Of a DNA stretch of 64,000 nt, positions 52,063-59,950 are shown piece by piece (the first letter of the stretch is position 1; every line of letters begins with the position of its first letter). The notes below the pieces were generated by a model, which searched no databases, was not told the DNA's origin, and worked only from the letters and a program-made list of their open reading frames with translations. The translations under genes and the position numbers were made by a program. Origin of the DNA: Streptomyces niger (GTDB taxonomy: Bacteria > Actinomycetota > Actinomycetes > Streptomycetales > Streptomycetaceae); NCBI RefSeq assembly GCF_000718305.1, contig NZ_JOFQ01000001.1:1-64000 (forward strand). Direction: 5' to 3'.

Positions 52063-52578
52063 TCAGGCCGCCTGGGGCTGGGCCGTACCGGAAGCGACCG
52101 ACGAGATCTTGGACGCCTCGGGGATCTCCGGGCGACCGAACAAGGGGGCGTAACCGGAGGGCAGGTGGGCCAGGATGCGGGTGAGGAGTTCGCGGCCCGC
52201 GAGGGCGGCCACCGTGGTGAGGACGGCCCCGGTGTCCCAGCGGGTGGTGGCCGGGCTGCCGCCGGTCCGGGCCGCGAGGTCCTTGACGAAGCCCCAGCCG
52301 GTGAGCGGTTTCGTTGCCGGGATCTGGCCCGTGAAGGCGAGCGCGGCCTCCACAGGCAGGCGCGCGGCCAGTTCGACGCGTTCGTCGCCGGTCAACTGCC
52401 GCCCCAGTGCGCCGAGTACGGCCTGAACGGCTTCGTCGGCGCGTTCCCGGGTCGGATAGGCACCCTCGTACCGGACTTTCTCCAGCATCAGCTGGTAGGT
52501 CATCACCGTGTCGCGCTGGGCCGGGGCAGACTGGTGGTGCATCGCTGTCGCCGTCGCCTTCCTCGTGTTCTCGTCCAC
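52063..52578 (-). CDS. DUF2267 protein
   Basis: A 171-residue protein. MTYQLMLEKVRYEGAYPTRE begins the DUF2267 domain, an all-helical module of unknown function often found with stress proteins. GTG at 52578 is the longest start; ATG at 52542 or 52503 could also be used, and none has a good ribosome site. It lies on the same strand as Hsp20 but 125 bases downstream, with a CGCCGGCC/GGCCGGCG palindrome in the gap that may terminate Hsp20 transcription. Confidence 0.78.
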   Translation of the reverse strand: MDENTRKATATAMHHQSAPAQRDTVMTYQLMLEKVRYEGAYPTRERADEAVQAVLGALGRQLTGDERVELAARLPVEAALAFTGQIPATKPLTGWGFVKDLAARTGGSPATTRWDTGAVLTTVAALAGRELLTRILAHLPSGYAPLFGRPEIPEASKISSVASGTAQPQAA

Positions 52579-52702
52579 TGGCTGCTGTTTGTCGACGTGT
52601 TACCGCTGTGGGCGGATTGATGCGCCGTGATTCCGGTGTCGCGTTCGCCGGCCGGCCGGCGCGAGGCGGGATGTCCCGGAGCGGCGCTCCGAGCCCGGCT
52701 GC

Positions 52703-53134
52703 TCAGCCGGGAAGCCGGTGGTCCGCGGTGCCCCGGCGGACGGCGATCTTGCGGGGCTCGGTGGGCCGGGTGACCGGGATGCGCAGGGTCAGCACGCCCG
52801 CGTCGTAATCGGCCGTGATGTTCGCGGTGTCGAGGGTGTCGTCCAGGACCAGCCGGCGGGAGAATACACCCAACGGCCGTTCGGACACGTCCATCCGGAC
52901 CTTGTCCCCGTCCGCCGCCGGCCGGCGCTCGGCCTTGACGGTCAGCACGTTGCGTTCGACGTCGATGTCGATGGCCTCCGGCACCACGCCGGGCAGGTCG
53001 AACGCCACTACGTACGTGTCGTCCTCGCGGTACGCGTCCATCGGCATCGGGGCCGGTCGCGACCAGGTGCCGGAACCCATCAGATGCTGGGCGAGGCGGT
53101 CGAACTCACGGAAGGGATCGGTGCGCATCAACAC
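52703..53134 (-). CDS. hsp18: Hsp20/alpha-crystallin small heat shock protein
   Basis: A 143-residue chaperone. Residues about 35-135 form the alpha-crystallin domain: YVVAFDLPGVVPEAIDIDVE, VLTVKAERRP, ERPLGVFSRRLVLDDTLDTA, and ADYDAGVLTLRIPV (the G-x-L motif). Start GTG at 53134 has GGAGG nine bases upstream. On the minus strand TTGTCA, a 17-base spacer and TACAAC form a promoter that spans the first RheA-type operator. With the divergent regulator this matches the Hsp18 system of S. albus. The symbol is by this analogy. Confidence 0.92.
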   Translation of the reverse strand: MLMRTDPFREFDRLAQHLMGSGTWSRPAPMPMDAYREDDTYVVAFDLPGVVPEAIDIDVERNVLTVKAERRPAADGDKVRMDVSERPLGVFSRRLVLDDTLDTANITADYDAGVLTLRIPVTRPTEPRKIAVRRGTADHRLPG

Positions 53135-53200
53135 GGTGTTACACCTCCAGAAGGCTCAGGCAGTTGCTGCCAATGCGCTTCACCTGCCACCGTTGTAGCA

Positions 53201-53245
53201 TGTCATCGGAACGATGACAAAATGAATGTCATCGAAAGAATGACA
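53201..53245. promoter_or_regulatory. RheA-type operators (two inverted repeats)
   Basis: TGTCATC-GGAAC-GATGACA (53201-53219) is a perfect match to the RheA operator TGTCATC-N5-GATGACA. A second copy, TGTCATC-GAAAG-AATGACA (53227-53245), has one mismatch. They are seven bases apart, between hsp18 and the regulator gene, in an AT-rich patch. Confidence 0.88.
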
Positions 53246-53253
53246 GTCGTTGC

Positions 53254-53281
53254 GGCTGTCGGCCGGCGCCGGCCGACAGCC
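53254..53281 (+). repeat. Perfect 28-bp palindrome in the rheA leader
   Basis: GGCTGTCGGCCGGC is followed directly by its reverse complement GCCGGCCGACAGCC with no loop, and one more C-G pair outside extends it to 30 bp. It lies between the second RheA operator and the preferred RheA start. In RNA it could form a very stable hairpin or promote pairing between two transcripts. Confidence 0.8.
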
Positions 53282-53314
53282 GACGAGGGTGCCACCGAGG
53301 AGAACGAGAAGGTC

Positions 53315-53968
53315 ATGCCCCCCGCCGAGCACACCAGCCCCGCTTCCTTCTTCGCCGCCGCCGCGGCGCTGGAGACCATCGAGGACGCCGTCCGCACCGC
53401 CCAGCACAGCGACACCGGGCCACCCCCCTCCCCCGACGAGGGACCGGAACGTGCCCTGGAAGCCCTGCTGTTGCTGCGCCAGGTGCGCGAGCAACTCGCC
53501 GGCTGGGAGACGGGGCTGATCGAGACGGCCCGGCGAGCGGGCGCCAGCTGGGCCGACCTCGCCCAACCCCTCGGCGTCGCCAGCCGCCAGGCCGCCGAAC
53601 GCCGCTACCTGCGCCAGCGGCCCGGCCCCGCCGGCACCACCGGCGAACAGCGCGTGCAGGCCACCCGCGACCGCCGCGCAGCCGACCGCAGCGTCACCGC
53701 CTGGGCCCGCCACAACGCCGCCGACCTGCGCAGTCTGGCCGGACAGGTCACCGCCCTCACCGACCTGCCACCGGCCTCCCGCACTCCCCTGGCCCGCCTC
53801 AACCAGGCCCTCGCGCACGACGACCCGACCGACCTGCTGGCCCCGCTCACCGCGGCCCGGCCGCATCTCCAACGGCGCCACCCCGACCTCGCCGCCCGCA
53901 TCGACACCCTGACCACGCACACCGACCAGCTGCGCGACGAAAGCGACAGCCGGCGCCGCACCGGCTGA
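53315..53968 (+). CDS. rheA: HSP18 transcriptional regulator (RheA-like)
   Basis: A protein of 217 residues from ATG 53315 (GAGGAG 12 bases upstream); ATG at 53222 or 53240 would give 248 or 242 residues but would translate through the second operator and the palindrome. The core has an atypical helix-turn-helix-like segment RRAGASWADLAQPLGVASRQ AAERRYLR, then helices rich in Asp, Ala and Arg. Position divergent from Hsp20 and two RheA-type operators identify it as RheA, a repressor that itself senses temperature in S. albus. Identity is by context and motif, not alignment. Confidence 0.8.
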   Translation: MPPAEHTSPASFFAAAAALETIEDAVRTAQHSDTGPPPSPDEGPERALEALLLLRQVREQLAGWETGLIETARRAGASWADLAQPLGVASRQAAERRYLRQRPGPAGTTGEQRVQATRDRRAADRSVTAWARHNAADLRSLAGQVTALTDLPPASRTPLARLNQALAHDDPTDLLAPLTAARPHLQRRHPDLAARIDTLTTHTDQLRDESDSRRRTG

Positions 53969-54106
53969 GGAACCCAGCGCGGCGGCCAGCACCGCAGGCC
54001 GGCGCGCCCGCCGCTCACAGCGTGGCGGCCGGTGCGAGCGTCGCCGGCGGTCGACGGTGGGCGGCCCGTCACGACGTCGTGCGACGGAGGCGGGCCGCGC
54101 AGGTCG

Positions 54107-54685
54107 TTACTCCGCGGGGCCCGTCGTACCGCCGGCGAGGAGACGGCGGGCCAGGCCGCGGGCGTAGTCGGCGTCCAGCAGGCCGGGACGGAAGAGGATG
54201 CGGTACATCAACGGCGCCACCAGGTGGTCGAGGACCGTCTCCACATCGGGTGCCGGCTCGCCCCGTCCGGCGGCGCGGTCGAGGAGCACGGCGACCTGCT
54301 CGGCGGCGTACGCCGAACACTGCCCCGCGTTGCCGCCTTCCCGGTCGCCGGCGACCGCGTCGTGGACGTAGTCGCGCCCCGCCGCCGAGGACATCTCCTC
54401 CAGCCACTCCACCGCCCAGGTCTCCAGGTCGGCGGCGAGGCTGCCGTGGTCGGCGGGCGGCCCCTCCGGGCGCAGCCGCTCCACCGCCACATCGGACAGC
54501 AATACCTGGAGGTCACCCCAGCGCCGGTAGATCGTCGAGGGCGTGACCTCGGCGCGCGCCGCGATCAGGGGCACGGTGAGCTCGGCGCGCCCCCGCTCGG
54601 CTTCCAGCTCCCGTACGGCCCGGTGCACCGACTCCTGCACGCGTGCGCTGCGCCCGCCCGGGCGGCTCCTCGGCTTCGCTCCCAT
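54107..54685 (-). CDS. TetR family regulator of the amidase locus
   Basis: A 192-residue repressor. The DNA-binding domain includes VQESVHRAVRELEAERGRAE, LTVPLIAARAEVTPSTIYRR WGDLQVLL, followed by a TetR_C-type ligand domain. It starts 29 bases after the amidase stop, with an operator-like sequence (54696-54716) over that junction that resembles the main operator at 56613-56633. It probably controls itself, the amidase operon and the divergent metallo-hydrolase. Confidence 0.9.
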   Translation of the reverse strand: MGAKPRSRPGGRSARVQESVHRAVRELEAERGRAELTVPLIAARAEVTPSTIYRRWGDLQVLLSDVAVERLRPEGPPADHGSLAADLETWAVEWLEEMSSAAGRDYVHDAVAGDREGGNAGQCSAYAAEQVAVLLDRAAGRGEPAPDVETVLDHLVAPLMYRILFRPGLLDADYARGLARRLLAGGTTGPAE

Positions 54686-54695
54686 CCCCTCACCT

Positions 54696-54716
54696 TAACG
54701 CTGATTCTTTGCTTCA
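54696..54716. promoter_or_regulatory. TetR operator-like site before the TetR gene
   Basis: TAACGCTGATTCTTTGCTTCA matches 16 of 21 positions of the operator TAACGCAAATTGTTTGCGTTA-type site at 56613-56633. It overlaps the amidase stop codon and lies 10 bases upstream of the TetR start, a typical autoregulatory position. Confidence 0.5.
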
Positions 54717-56201
54717 AGCGGGCTGGGCATCACGCCGGCCCGGACGTACCGCTCGGGAGGCGGGCTCCGCCACATCCGCCAGCGGGGCTGGCCCGAAGGC
54801 CTGCTCGTACGCGTCCGCCGCACCCAGCAGCGCCGCCTCGCCGTACGGCCGCCCGATCAGCTGCATGCCGATCGGCAGCCCGTCGCGGTCGGCACCCACC
54901 GGCAGTGACAGCGCGGGCAGCCCGGTGAGGTTCGCCGGCGAGCTGAACCGTACGTACGCATCGGCCACCGCCTCGACAGTGCCGTCCGGCCAGGTGAACG
55001 CCTGCTGCCCGACCAGCGCCGCGGTGGCCGGTACGGTCGGTGCCGCGATCAGGTCCACCTCCCGCAGCAGCCGTTCCCACTCCCGCCGCATGAGCGTGCG
55101 GGCGCGCTGCGCGCGGATGTGGTCGACGGCGGGCAGCAGTGCGCCCGCCTCCAGCAGCACCCGCACCTCGTCCCCGTACAACTCGGGTGCGCCGCCCAAC
55201 TCCGTGGCGTGGTACGCGGTCGCCTCGGGCACCATCAGGCCCCAATGGACGGCCTGCAGATACCGGTGCAGCGGAATGGTGACGTCCACGAGCGTCGCCC
55301 CGAGGGCCGCCATGCGGTCCAGCGCGGTGCGCACCGCGGCCTCGACCTGGGGGTCCACGCGGTCGAAGAAGTAGTCGGCGGGGACGCCCACGCGGACGCC
55401 GCGCAGGTCCGGTTCGCCGGTGGCGTCGCGCGCACCGCGGCCATGCCGGTTTCCGTGTCCATATCCGTTGCTGCCGTCGCTGCCGTACCCCGGCGGTGTG
55501 TCCGAACCGGGGTCGGCGATGGCGGCCAACACCAGCCCGGCGTCCCGCACCGTGCGGGTGATCGGGCCGACGTGGTCCAGCGACCAGGACAGCGCGGCCA
55601 CCCCGTCCCGGGGCACCGTTCCGTACGTCGGCTTGAGCCCGACCGTCCCGGTCAGCGCGGCGGGGACGCGGATCGAGCCGCCCGTGTCCGTCCCCAGCGC
55701 GAAGGTCGCAGCGCCCGCCGCCACCGCGGCGGCCGACCCGCCACTGGAGCCTCCCGGCACCCGGTCCGGGGCCCACGGATTACGGGTCTGCGGCGTCGTC
55801 AGCCCGTAGGCGAACTCGTGCGTGTGCGCCTTGCCCAGCAGCACCGCACCCGCCTGCTTCAGCCGCGCGGCGACGGTGGCGTCCCGTTCCGGCACCCGGC
55901 CGGCGCGTACGGCGGAACCGGATGCGGTGGCCACGCCCGCGGTGTCGATCAGATCCTTGAGCGCCATCGGGATGCCGTGCAGCGGGCCGCGGTGGCGTCC
56001 GGCGGCGATCTCGCGTGCCGCGGCGGCGGCCTGCTCGCGCGCCACCTCCGCGGTCCTGGCCGCGTAGGCGTTCACCACCGGCTCCGTCGCCTCGATACGG
56101 GCCAGGACGGAGTCGGTCAGCTCCACCGGGGAGAGGCGTCCGGCGCCGATCGCGTCGGCCGCCGCGGCGAGGGAGAGCTCGTAGGGCTGCACGGCCGTCA
56201 C
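54714..56201 (-). CDS. Amidase, amidase-signature family
   Basis: A 495-residue hydrolase of the amidase signature family (AtzE/GatA type). The Ser-cisSer-Lys triad is visible: Lys in MALKDLIDTAGVATASGSAV, Ser in GGSSGGSAAAVAAG, and Ser in GTDTGGSIRVPAALTG. It cleaves amides or carbamoyl compounds; the substrate is unknown. GTG at 56201 overlaps the stop of the AtzG-like gene (GTGA), so the two are co-translated. A short Gly/Asp-rich insert (GYGSDGSNGYGHGNRHGRGA) is unusual for the family. Confidence 0.9.
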   Translation of the reverse strand: MTAVQPYELSLAAAADAIGAGRLSPVELTDSVLARIEATEPVVNAYAARTAEVAREQAAAAAREIAAGRHRGPLHGIPMALKDLIDTAGVATASGSAVRAGRVPERDATVAARLKQAGAVLLGKAHTHEFAYGLTTPQTRNPWAPDRVPGGSSGGSAAAVAAGAATFALGTDTGGSIRVPAALTGTVGLKPTYGTVPRDGVAALSWSLDHVGPITRTVRDAGLVLAAIADPGSDTPPGYGSDGSNGYGHGNRHGRGARDATGEPDLRGVRVGVPADYFFDRVDPQVEAAVRTALDRMAALGATLVDVTIPLHRYLQAVHWGLMVPEATAYHATELGGAPELYGDEVRVLLEAGALLPAVDHIRAQRARTLMRREWERLLREVDLIAAPTVPATAALVGQQAFTWPDGTVEAVADAYVRFSSPANLTGLPALSLPVGADRDGLPIGMQLIGRPYGEAALLGAADAYEQAFGPAPLADVAEPASRAVRPGRRDAQPA

Positions 56202-56407
56202 CGCCCGTCGGGACGGTAGACGGGGGCGGGCGGCACGTCCGCGAGGTCGAGCTCCCGGAGACGGCTGACCACGGTGAGGATGTGGTCGGCGGTGGCGGCG
56301 ACAGCCGCGTGCCGGTCGTCGCGCAGGGGGATGCCGGCGCGCTCGGCCGCCTCGGCGGCTGTTCGCGGGCTGTGCGGAGGAAGCGGAGGGAGGGGAGGGA
56401 GGGGCAT
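56198..56407 (-). CDS. AtzG-like / GatC-like small amidase partner
   Basis: A 69-residue protein with a proline-rich start and the helical pattern AAEAAERAGIPLRDDRHAAV, then AATADHILTVVSRLRELDLA and DVPPAPVYRP, like the AtzG subunit and GatC, which wrap around their amidases. In AtzEG the small subunit is needed for amidase stability. Overlap with the amidase start supports a complex. AAGGAT lies about 11 bases before the ATG. It is the first gene of the operon. Confidence 0.75.
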   Translation of the reverse strand: MPLPPLPPLPPHSPRTAAEAAERAGIPLRDDRHAAVAATADHILTVVSRLRELDLADVPPAPVYRPDGR

Positions 56408-56612
56408 GACGGATTCGGATCCTTTTCGGGGAGCGGGAGGAGAGGCGTCGGGCTTCCGGCGGGTTCGCGCCGATGAGCACGGCCTGGGAGGAAAGGGCGC
56501 CGATCGAGCACAACACAGGCTCTACGACGCGGACATGGGCAGCGCGGACGGGACGGCACCGATGCGTCGTCTTCGGCTGCCACCGTACGGACAGTAGGCC
56601 GCCACACCCATC

Positions 56613-56633
56613 TAACGCAAATTGTTTGCGTTA
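56613..56633. promoter_or_regulatory. Principal TetR operator of the amidase/MBL divergon
   Basis: TAACGCAAA and TTTGCGTTA are perfect inverted repeats around TTG, a 21-bp site that is AT-rich for the region. It lies between the amidase operon and the metallo-hydrolase gene. Confidence 0.8.
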
Positions 56634-56654
56634 ACGCGCATCACCAGCCTACCG

Positions 56655-56673
56655 TTAACGCAACACCTGCGCT
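56655..56673 (-). promoter_or_regulatory. Second site near the metallo-hydrolase start, shared with 61.8 kb
   Basis: Read on the minus strand this is AGCGCAGGTGTTGCGTTAA, which matches AGCGCAGGTATTACGCTAA at 61788-61806 at 16 of 19 positions. It lies 27 bases before the metallo-hydrolase start and contains a TetR half-site (TTGCGTTAA). Confidence 0.45.
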
Positions 56674-56699
56674 TTAAGGCGCCCGACCCGAGGAGTCGC

Positions 56700-57581
56700 A
56701 TGCCCGCCCCCACCTGGACCATCGGCGACATCACCGTCCACCGCATCGACGAAACCGGGCTGCCGCCCGAGACCGGCCCCTGGCTGCTCCCGGACGCCAC
56801 CCCGGCCGTGATCGCCGACGCCCCGTGGCTGCGCCCCGACTTCGCCGGGCCCGACCACGTCCTGCGCCTCGCCAGCCACACCTTCGCCGTACGCGCCGGC
56901 GGCCTGCGCATCCTCGTCGACACCGGCATCGGCAACGGCAAGGACCGCGCCAACCCCGCCTGGAACGATCTGAACATGGACTACCTCGCCCGACTCGGAG
57001 CGGCGGGTTTCCCACCGGACTCCGTCGACCTCGTCGTCCTCACCCACCTGCACACCGACCACGTCGGCTGGAACACCCGGTACCACGATGGCGCGTGGGT
57101 GCCCACGTTCCCGCACGCCCGTTACGTGGTGGCCCGCGAGGAGTGGGCGTACTGGTCGGCCGCCGAACTGGACGCGCCGCGCCGCCAGATGTTCCGCGAC
57201 TCCGTCCACCCGGTGCGCGAGCACGGCCTGTTGGACCCGGTGGACGTCCCCGCCACCGGCACGGAGATCACCCCCGGCGTCACCTTGCTCCCCACCCCGG
57301 GGCACACTCCCGGTCAGGTCGCCGTCCGCATCGCCGACGCCGGCCGGTCGGCCCTGATCACCGGTGACTGCGTCCACCACCCCGTCCAGCTCGGCCGCCC
57401 CGACCTGACCAGCTGCGTCGACATCGACCCGGCCCAGGCGGTCGCCACCCGCCGCGACCTGCTCGCCTCGCTCGCCGGCACCAACACGCTCGTCCTCGGC
57501 AGCCACTTCCCGCCACCCACCGCCGGCTACCTCCGCCCCGACGGAGCCGGCTACCGCCTCACCCCGGCACCCGGCGCGTAG
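56700..57581 (+). CDS. Metallo-beta-lactamase-fold hydrolase
   Basis: A 293-residue protein with the two-metal site: LTHLHTDHVGWN (HxHxDH), a Gly-His in PTPGHTPGQVAVRI, Asp in ITGDCVHHP, and His in GSHFPPPT. It resembles lactonase-type members such as the AiiA/quorum-quenching or alkylsulfatase-like group rather than class B beta-lactamases. GGAG precedes the ATG. Divergence from the amidase operon across TetR operators suggests sequential hydrolysis of one compound, perhaps an amide followed by a lactone. Confidence 0.88.
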   Translation: MPAPTWTIGDITVHRIDETGLPPETGPWLLPDATPAVIADAPWLRPDFAGPDHVLRLASHTFAVRAGGLRILVDTGIGNGKDRANPAWNDLNMDYLARLGAAGFPPDSVDLVVLTHLHTDHVGWNTRYHDGAWVPTFPHARYVVAREEWAYWSAAELDAPRRQMFRDSVHPVREHGLLDPVDVPATGTEITPGVTLLPTPGHTPGQVAVRIADAGRSALITGDCVHHPVQLGRPDLTSCVDIDPAQAVATRRDLLASLAGTNTLVLGSHFPPPTAGYLRPDGAGYRLTPAPGA

Positions 57582-57773
57582 CACGCCGAGGCGGTACGGC
57601 AGACGCCGGGAAGGTACGGCGCCCGGCGAGAAGAGGGGTGGCACGCTCGTTTCCCCCACCCGAACCGCGCAGGGGCGCAAAGATGGGCAGGTGGAGAACG
57701 CGCCGGGGCAGTACGACGGACGACGGACAGCCCGTCGCCGTACCCGGCGTGAGACGGAGGAGCGAGTAGTCCG

Positions 57774-58382
57774 ATGCGCATCGTGGTCAGTGAGTTCATG
57801 AGCCTGGACGGCATCGTGCAGGCGCCGGGCGGCCCGAAGGAGGACGTGGACGGAGGGTTCACCCACGGCGGCTGGTCGCATCCCTTCTTCGACCCGGAGG
57901 TGATGGGCGGTGCCATCGACGCGGCGATGGGCCGGGCCGGGGCGCTGCTGTTCGGGCGCCGGACGTGGCAGACGATGGCCGGGGCGTGGCCCGACCGGGC
58001 CGGCGACCCGTTCGCCGACCGGATGAACGCGCTCCCGAAGTACGTCGTGTCCCGCACCCTCCGCGACGACGAACTGACGTGGCACCACACCACTCTCATC
58101 CCGGGCGACGAGGCCGTCGCCCGCATCCGGGAACTGCACGGGGCCGATGGCGGCGACCTGTGGGTCATGGGGAGCCCCACGCTCGTCCGGACCCTGCTGA
58201 GCGAGGGCCTGGTGGACGAACTCCTGCTCATGATCGAGCCGGTGCTCCTCGGCGGCGGCAAGACGCTCTTCCCGGACGACGGTGCGCTCCGCACGTTCGA
58301 GCTGGTCTCGGCCGTCACCAGCAGTACGGGCGTCCAGGTGTGCACGTACCGGTCGGCCGCCGGCCCTGCCACCGAGGACTGA
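57774..58382 (+). CDS. Dihydrofolate reductase / RibD C-terminal-like protein
   Basis: A 202-residue reductase with the RibD-C/DHFR-like fold: MRIVVSEFMSLDGIVQAPGG at the start, LLFGRRTWQTMAGAWPDRAG, KYVVSRTL, GDLWVMGSPTLVRTLL and ELLLMIEPVLLGGGKTLF. Such proteins use NADPH; most stand-alone ones have no known substrate and are not true DHFR. Monocistronic, 190 bases after the metallo-hydrolase. The next gene is convergent. Confidence 0.9.
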   Translation: MRIVVSEFMSLDGIVQAPGGPKEDVDGGFTHGGWSHPFFDPEVMGGAIDAAMGRAGALLFGRRTWQTMAGAWPDRAGDPFADRMNALPKYVVSRTLRDDELTWHHTTLIPGDEAVARIRELHGADGGDLWVMGSPTLVRTLLSEGLVDELLLMIEPVLLGGGKTLFPDDGALRTFELVSAVTSSTGVQVCTYRSAAGPATED

Positions 58383-58420
58383 GCAGTCCGCCGCTCCCAC
58401 GACCCGTCTGCGGAGCGGCG

Positions 58421-58465
58421 TACGACTCAGGAAGGTACGACTCAGGAAGGTACGGCTCAGGAGCG
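58421..58465 (-). repeat. Three 15-bp tandem repeats at the methyltransferase stop
   Basis: TACGACTCAGGAAGG occurs at 58421-58435 and 58436-58450, and a variant TACGGCTCAGGAGCG at 58451-58465. The unit contains the methyltransferase stop codon, so the minus-strand frame meets three in-frame TGA codons in a row. Confidence 0.8.
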
Positions 58466-59224
58466 GGTCGCCACCAGCAGATCGACCAGGTAGGCCTCCG
58501 CCACCGCACCGTCCGGGAAGAGCTCGCGCAGGCGCGTGCGTTCCTCGGCGAGGAAGGCCCGGGTGGCCGCCTCGCCGAGGACGAGGAACGCCGAGTGGCT
58601 GGTGACGTTGGCGAGGTGGGTCTCCAGCGGGACGGTACGGGTCCACCGGAGCCGGCGGCGCGCGAAGCGGAGCCCCGGCCGGCCCAGTCCCGCGAGCCGG
58701 GCTGCGCGACTGTCGTCGGGGCGCTCGGCGGCGGGCGGTGTCACCCCGCAGTGGCGCGCGATGCGGTTCTTCTGCGCACCGATCCACGGGACGTCCGTGT
58801 CGCCGATGTTCCACCAGACGGCGAGCGCGCCGTCCGGGCGCAGCACGCGCAGCGCTTCGGGGACGGAGCGGTCGGGGTCGGTCCAGTGCCAGGACTGCGC
58901 GTAGGTGAGAAGGTCGCGGGAGGCGTCGGCGAGGGGCAGTGCGTTGCCGTCGCCCCGGACGATCGGTACGCCGGGGAGCTGCCTGGTGAATTCGGCGGCC
59001 ATGCCGTCGCCGGGCTCCACGGCGATCACGTCGGCGCCGCGTTCGCGCAGCAGGGCGGTGGCGATGCCGGTGCCCGCGCCGACATCGGCGACGCGGGAGC
59101 CCGCGAGGGGCCGCCCCGAGAGTTCCTCCACCGTGTCCAGGAGGGCGGGTGGGTAGGAGGGCCGGTTCGCACCGTACCGAGCGGCGGCCGCGTTGAACGA
59201 GTGGGCGCGTGAGGTGGCGGTCAT
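58457..59224 (-). CDS. Class I SAM-dependent methyltransferase
   Basis: A 255-residue enzyme. Motif I is VADVGAGTGIATALL (near residue 43), motif II VIAVEPGDGM, and post-I motifs GDGNALPLADASRDLLTYAQ, SWHWTD follow, a form common in UbiE/methyltransferase type 11 proteins. The substrate is unknown. ATG at 59224 is chosen over an upstream ATG because it starts the family-like MTATSRAHSFNAAAARYGAN; the ribosome site is weak. Confidence 0.9.
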   Translation of the reverse strand: MTATSRAHSFNAAAARYGANRPSYPPALLDTVEELSGRPLAGSRVADVGAGTGIATALLRERGADVIAVEPGDGMAAEFTRQLPGVPIVRGDGNALPLADASRDLLTYAQSWHWTDPDRSVPEALRVLRPDGALAVWWNIGDTDVPWIGAQKNRIARHCGVTPPAAERPDDSRAARLAGLGRPGLRFARRRLRWTRTVPLETHLANVTSHSAFLVLGEAATRAFLAEERTRLRELFPDGAVAEAYLVDLLVATRS

Positions 59225-59361
59225 ACGTGCATTCTCGCGAGGAACACCACACATCCGATACGGCGGCAGCGCGCTCAGCACACCCCCTCAAAGATCGGGC
59301 AAAAAACGTAAACCTTCCACCGCGTCACGTCACGGCCCACTCGAACACGCGTTGAGCAGGT

Positions 59362-59877
59362 GTGACCCTCTCTGTCGACCACAACCAGCGGTACCCCGTA
59401 CCCGTCGCGCTGCCCTGCCATCTCTGCCCCGAGCCCACACCTGCCTCGCCCGAGCTCGCGGTGGCGCTCCAGCCCGCGATCGGCCCCGAGCGCACGGTGT
59501 GGCTGTGCCGGTTCTGCCAGGAGACCCGGCCGGGGCGGGACCGGCCGCAAGTGGGCGGTGCGGACTGGAGCTGGCGGAGCCTGAACCGCGGCGCCACCGC
59601 CCTGCGGACGGACTTCGCCGCGGGGCAGTGGGTGCCACTGCCGGAGGAGCACCGGTTCGCCGAGGCGCTGAACCGGTGCCGCTGGACGGAGTCGGCGGTA
59701 CGTGACCTCCTGTACCGCGCCGGCCCCGTCCTACGGACCGGCCGACTGGTACCGCTGCTGCAGGACACCCTCACCGTCGTCCTCGCCCACGTCGCGGACG
59801 ACGACGTGTCACTGCGGGAACTGCGCCGCCTGATCGACACACTGACCCCGGACTCCGCCACCCCGTCGCCCTCCTGA
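59362..59877 (+). CDS. Hypothetical protein with four-cysteine zinc ribbon
   Basis: A 171-residue protein starting at GTG. Cys19-x2-Cys22 (CHLC) and Cys49-x2-Cys52 (CRFC) suggest a zinc ribbon. The remainder is helical (FAEALNRCRWTESAVRDLLY, DTLTVVLAHVADDDVSLREL). I do not recognise the family. It could be a nucleic acid-binding or protein-interaction module. It is flanked by convergent and divergent genes without operon partners. Confidence 0.65.
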   Translation: MTLSVDHNQRYPVPVALPCHLCPEPTPASPELAVALQPAIGPERTVWLCRFCQETRPGRDRPQVGGADWSWRSLNRGATALRTDFAAGQWVPLPEEHRFAEALNRCRWTESAVRDLLYRAGPVLRTGRLVPLLQDTLTVVLAHVADDDVSLRELRRLIDTLTPDSATPSPS

Positions 59878-59950
59878 GCGAGGCACCCCGGGGCGACGGC
59901 ACTCCTACCGGACGAATGCGCCGGAATCCTGGTCATGGATGCTGATCGCC

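Noticed and set aside
56655..59291. Minus-strand frame of about 880 codons
   Set aside because: It crosses the metallo-hydrolase and reductase genes antisense and only becomes real at the methyltransferase, which is in another frame.
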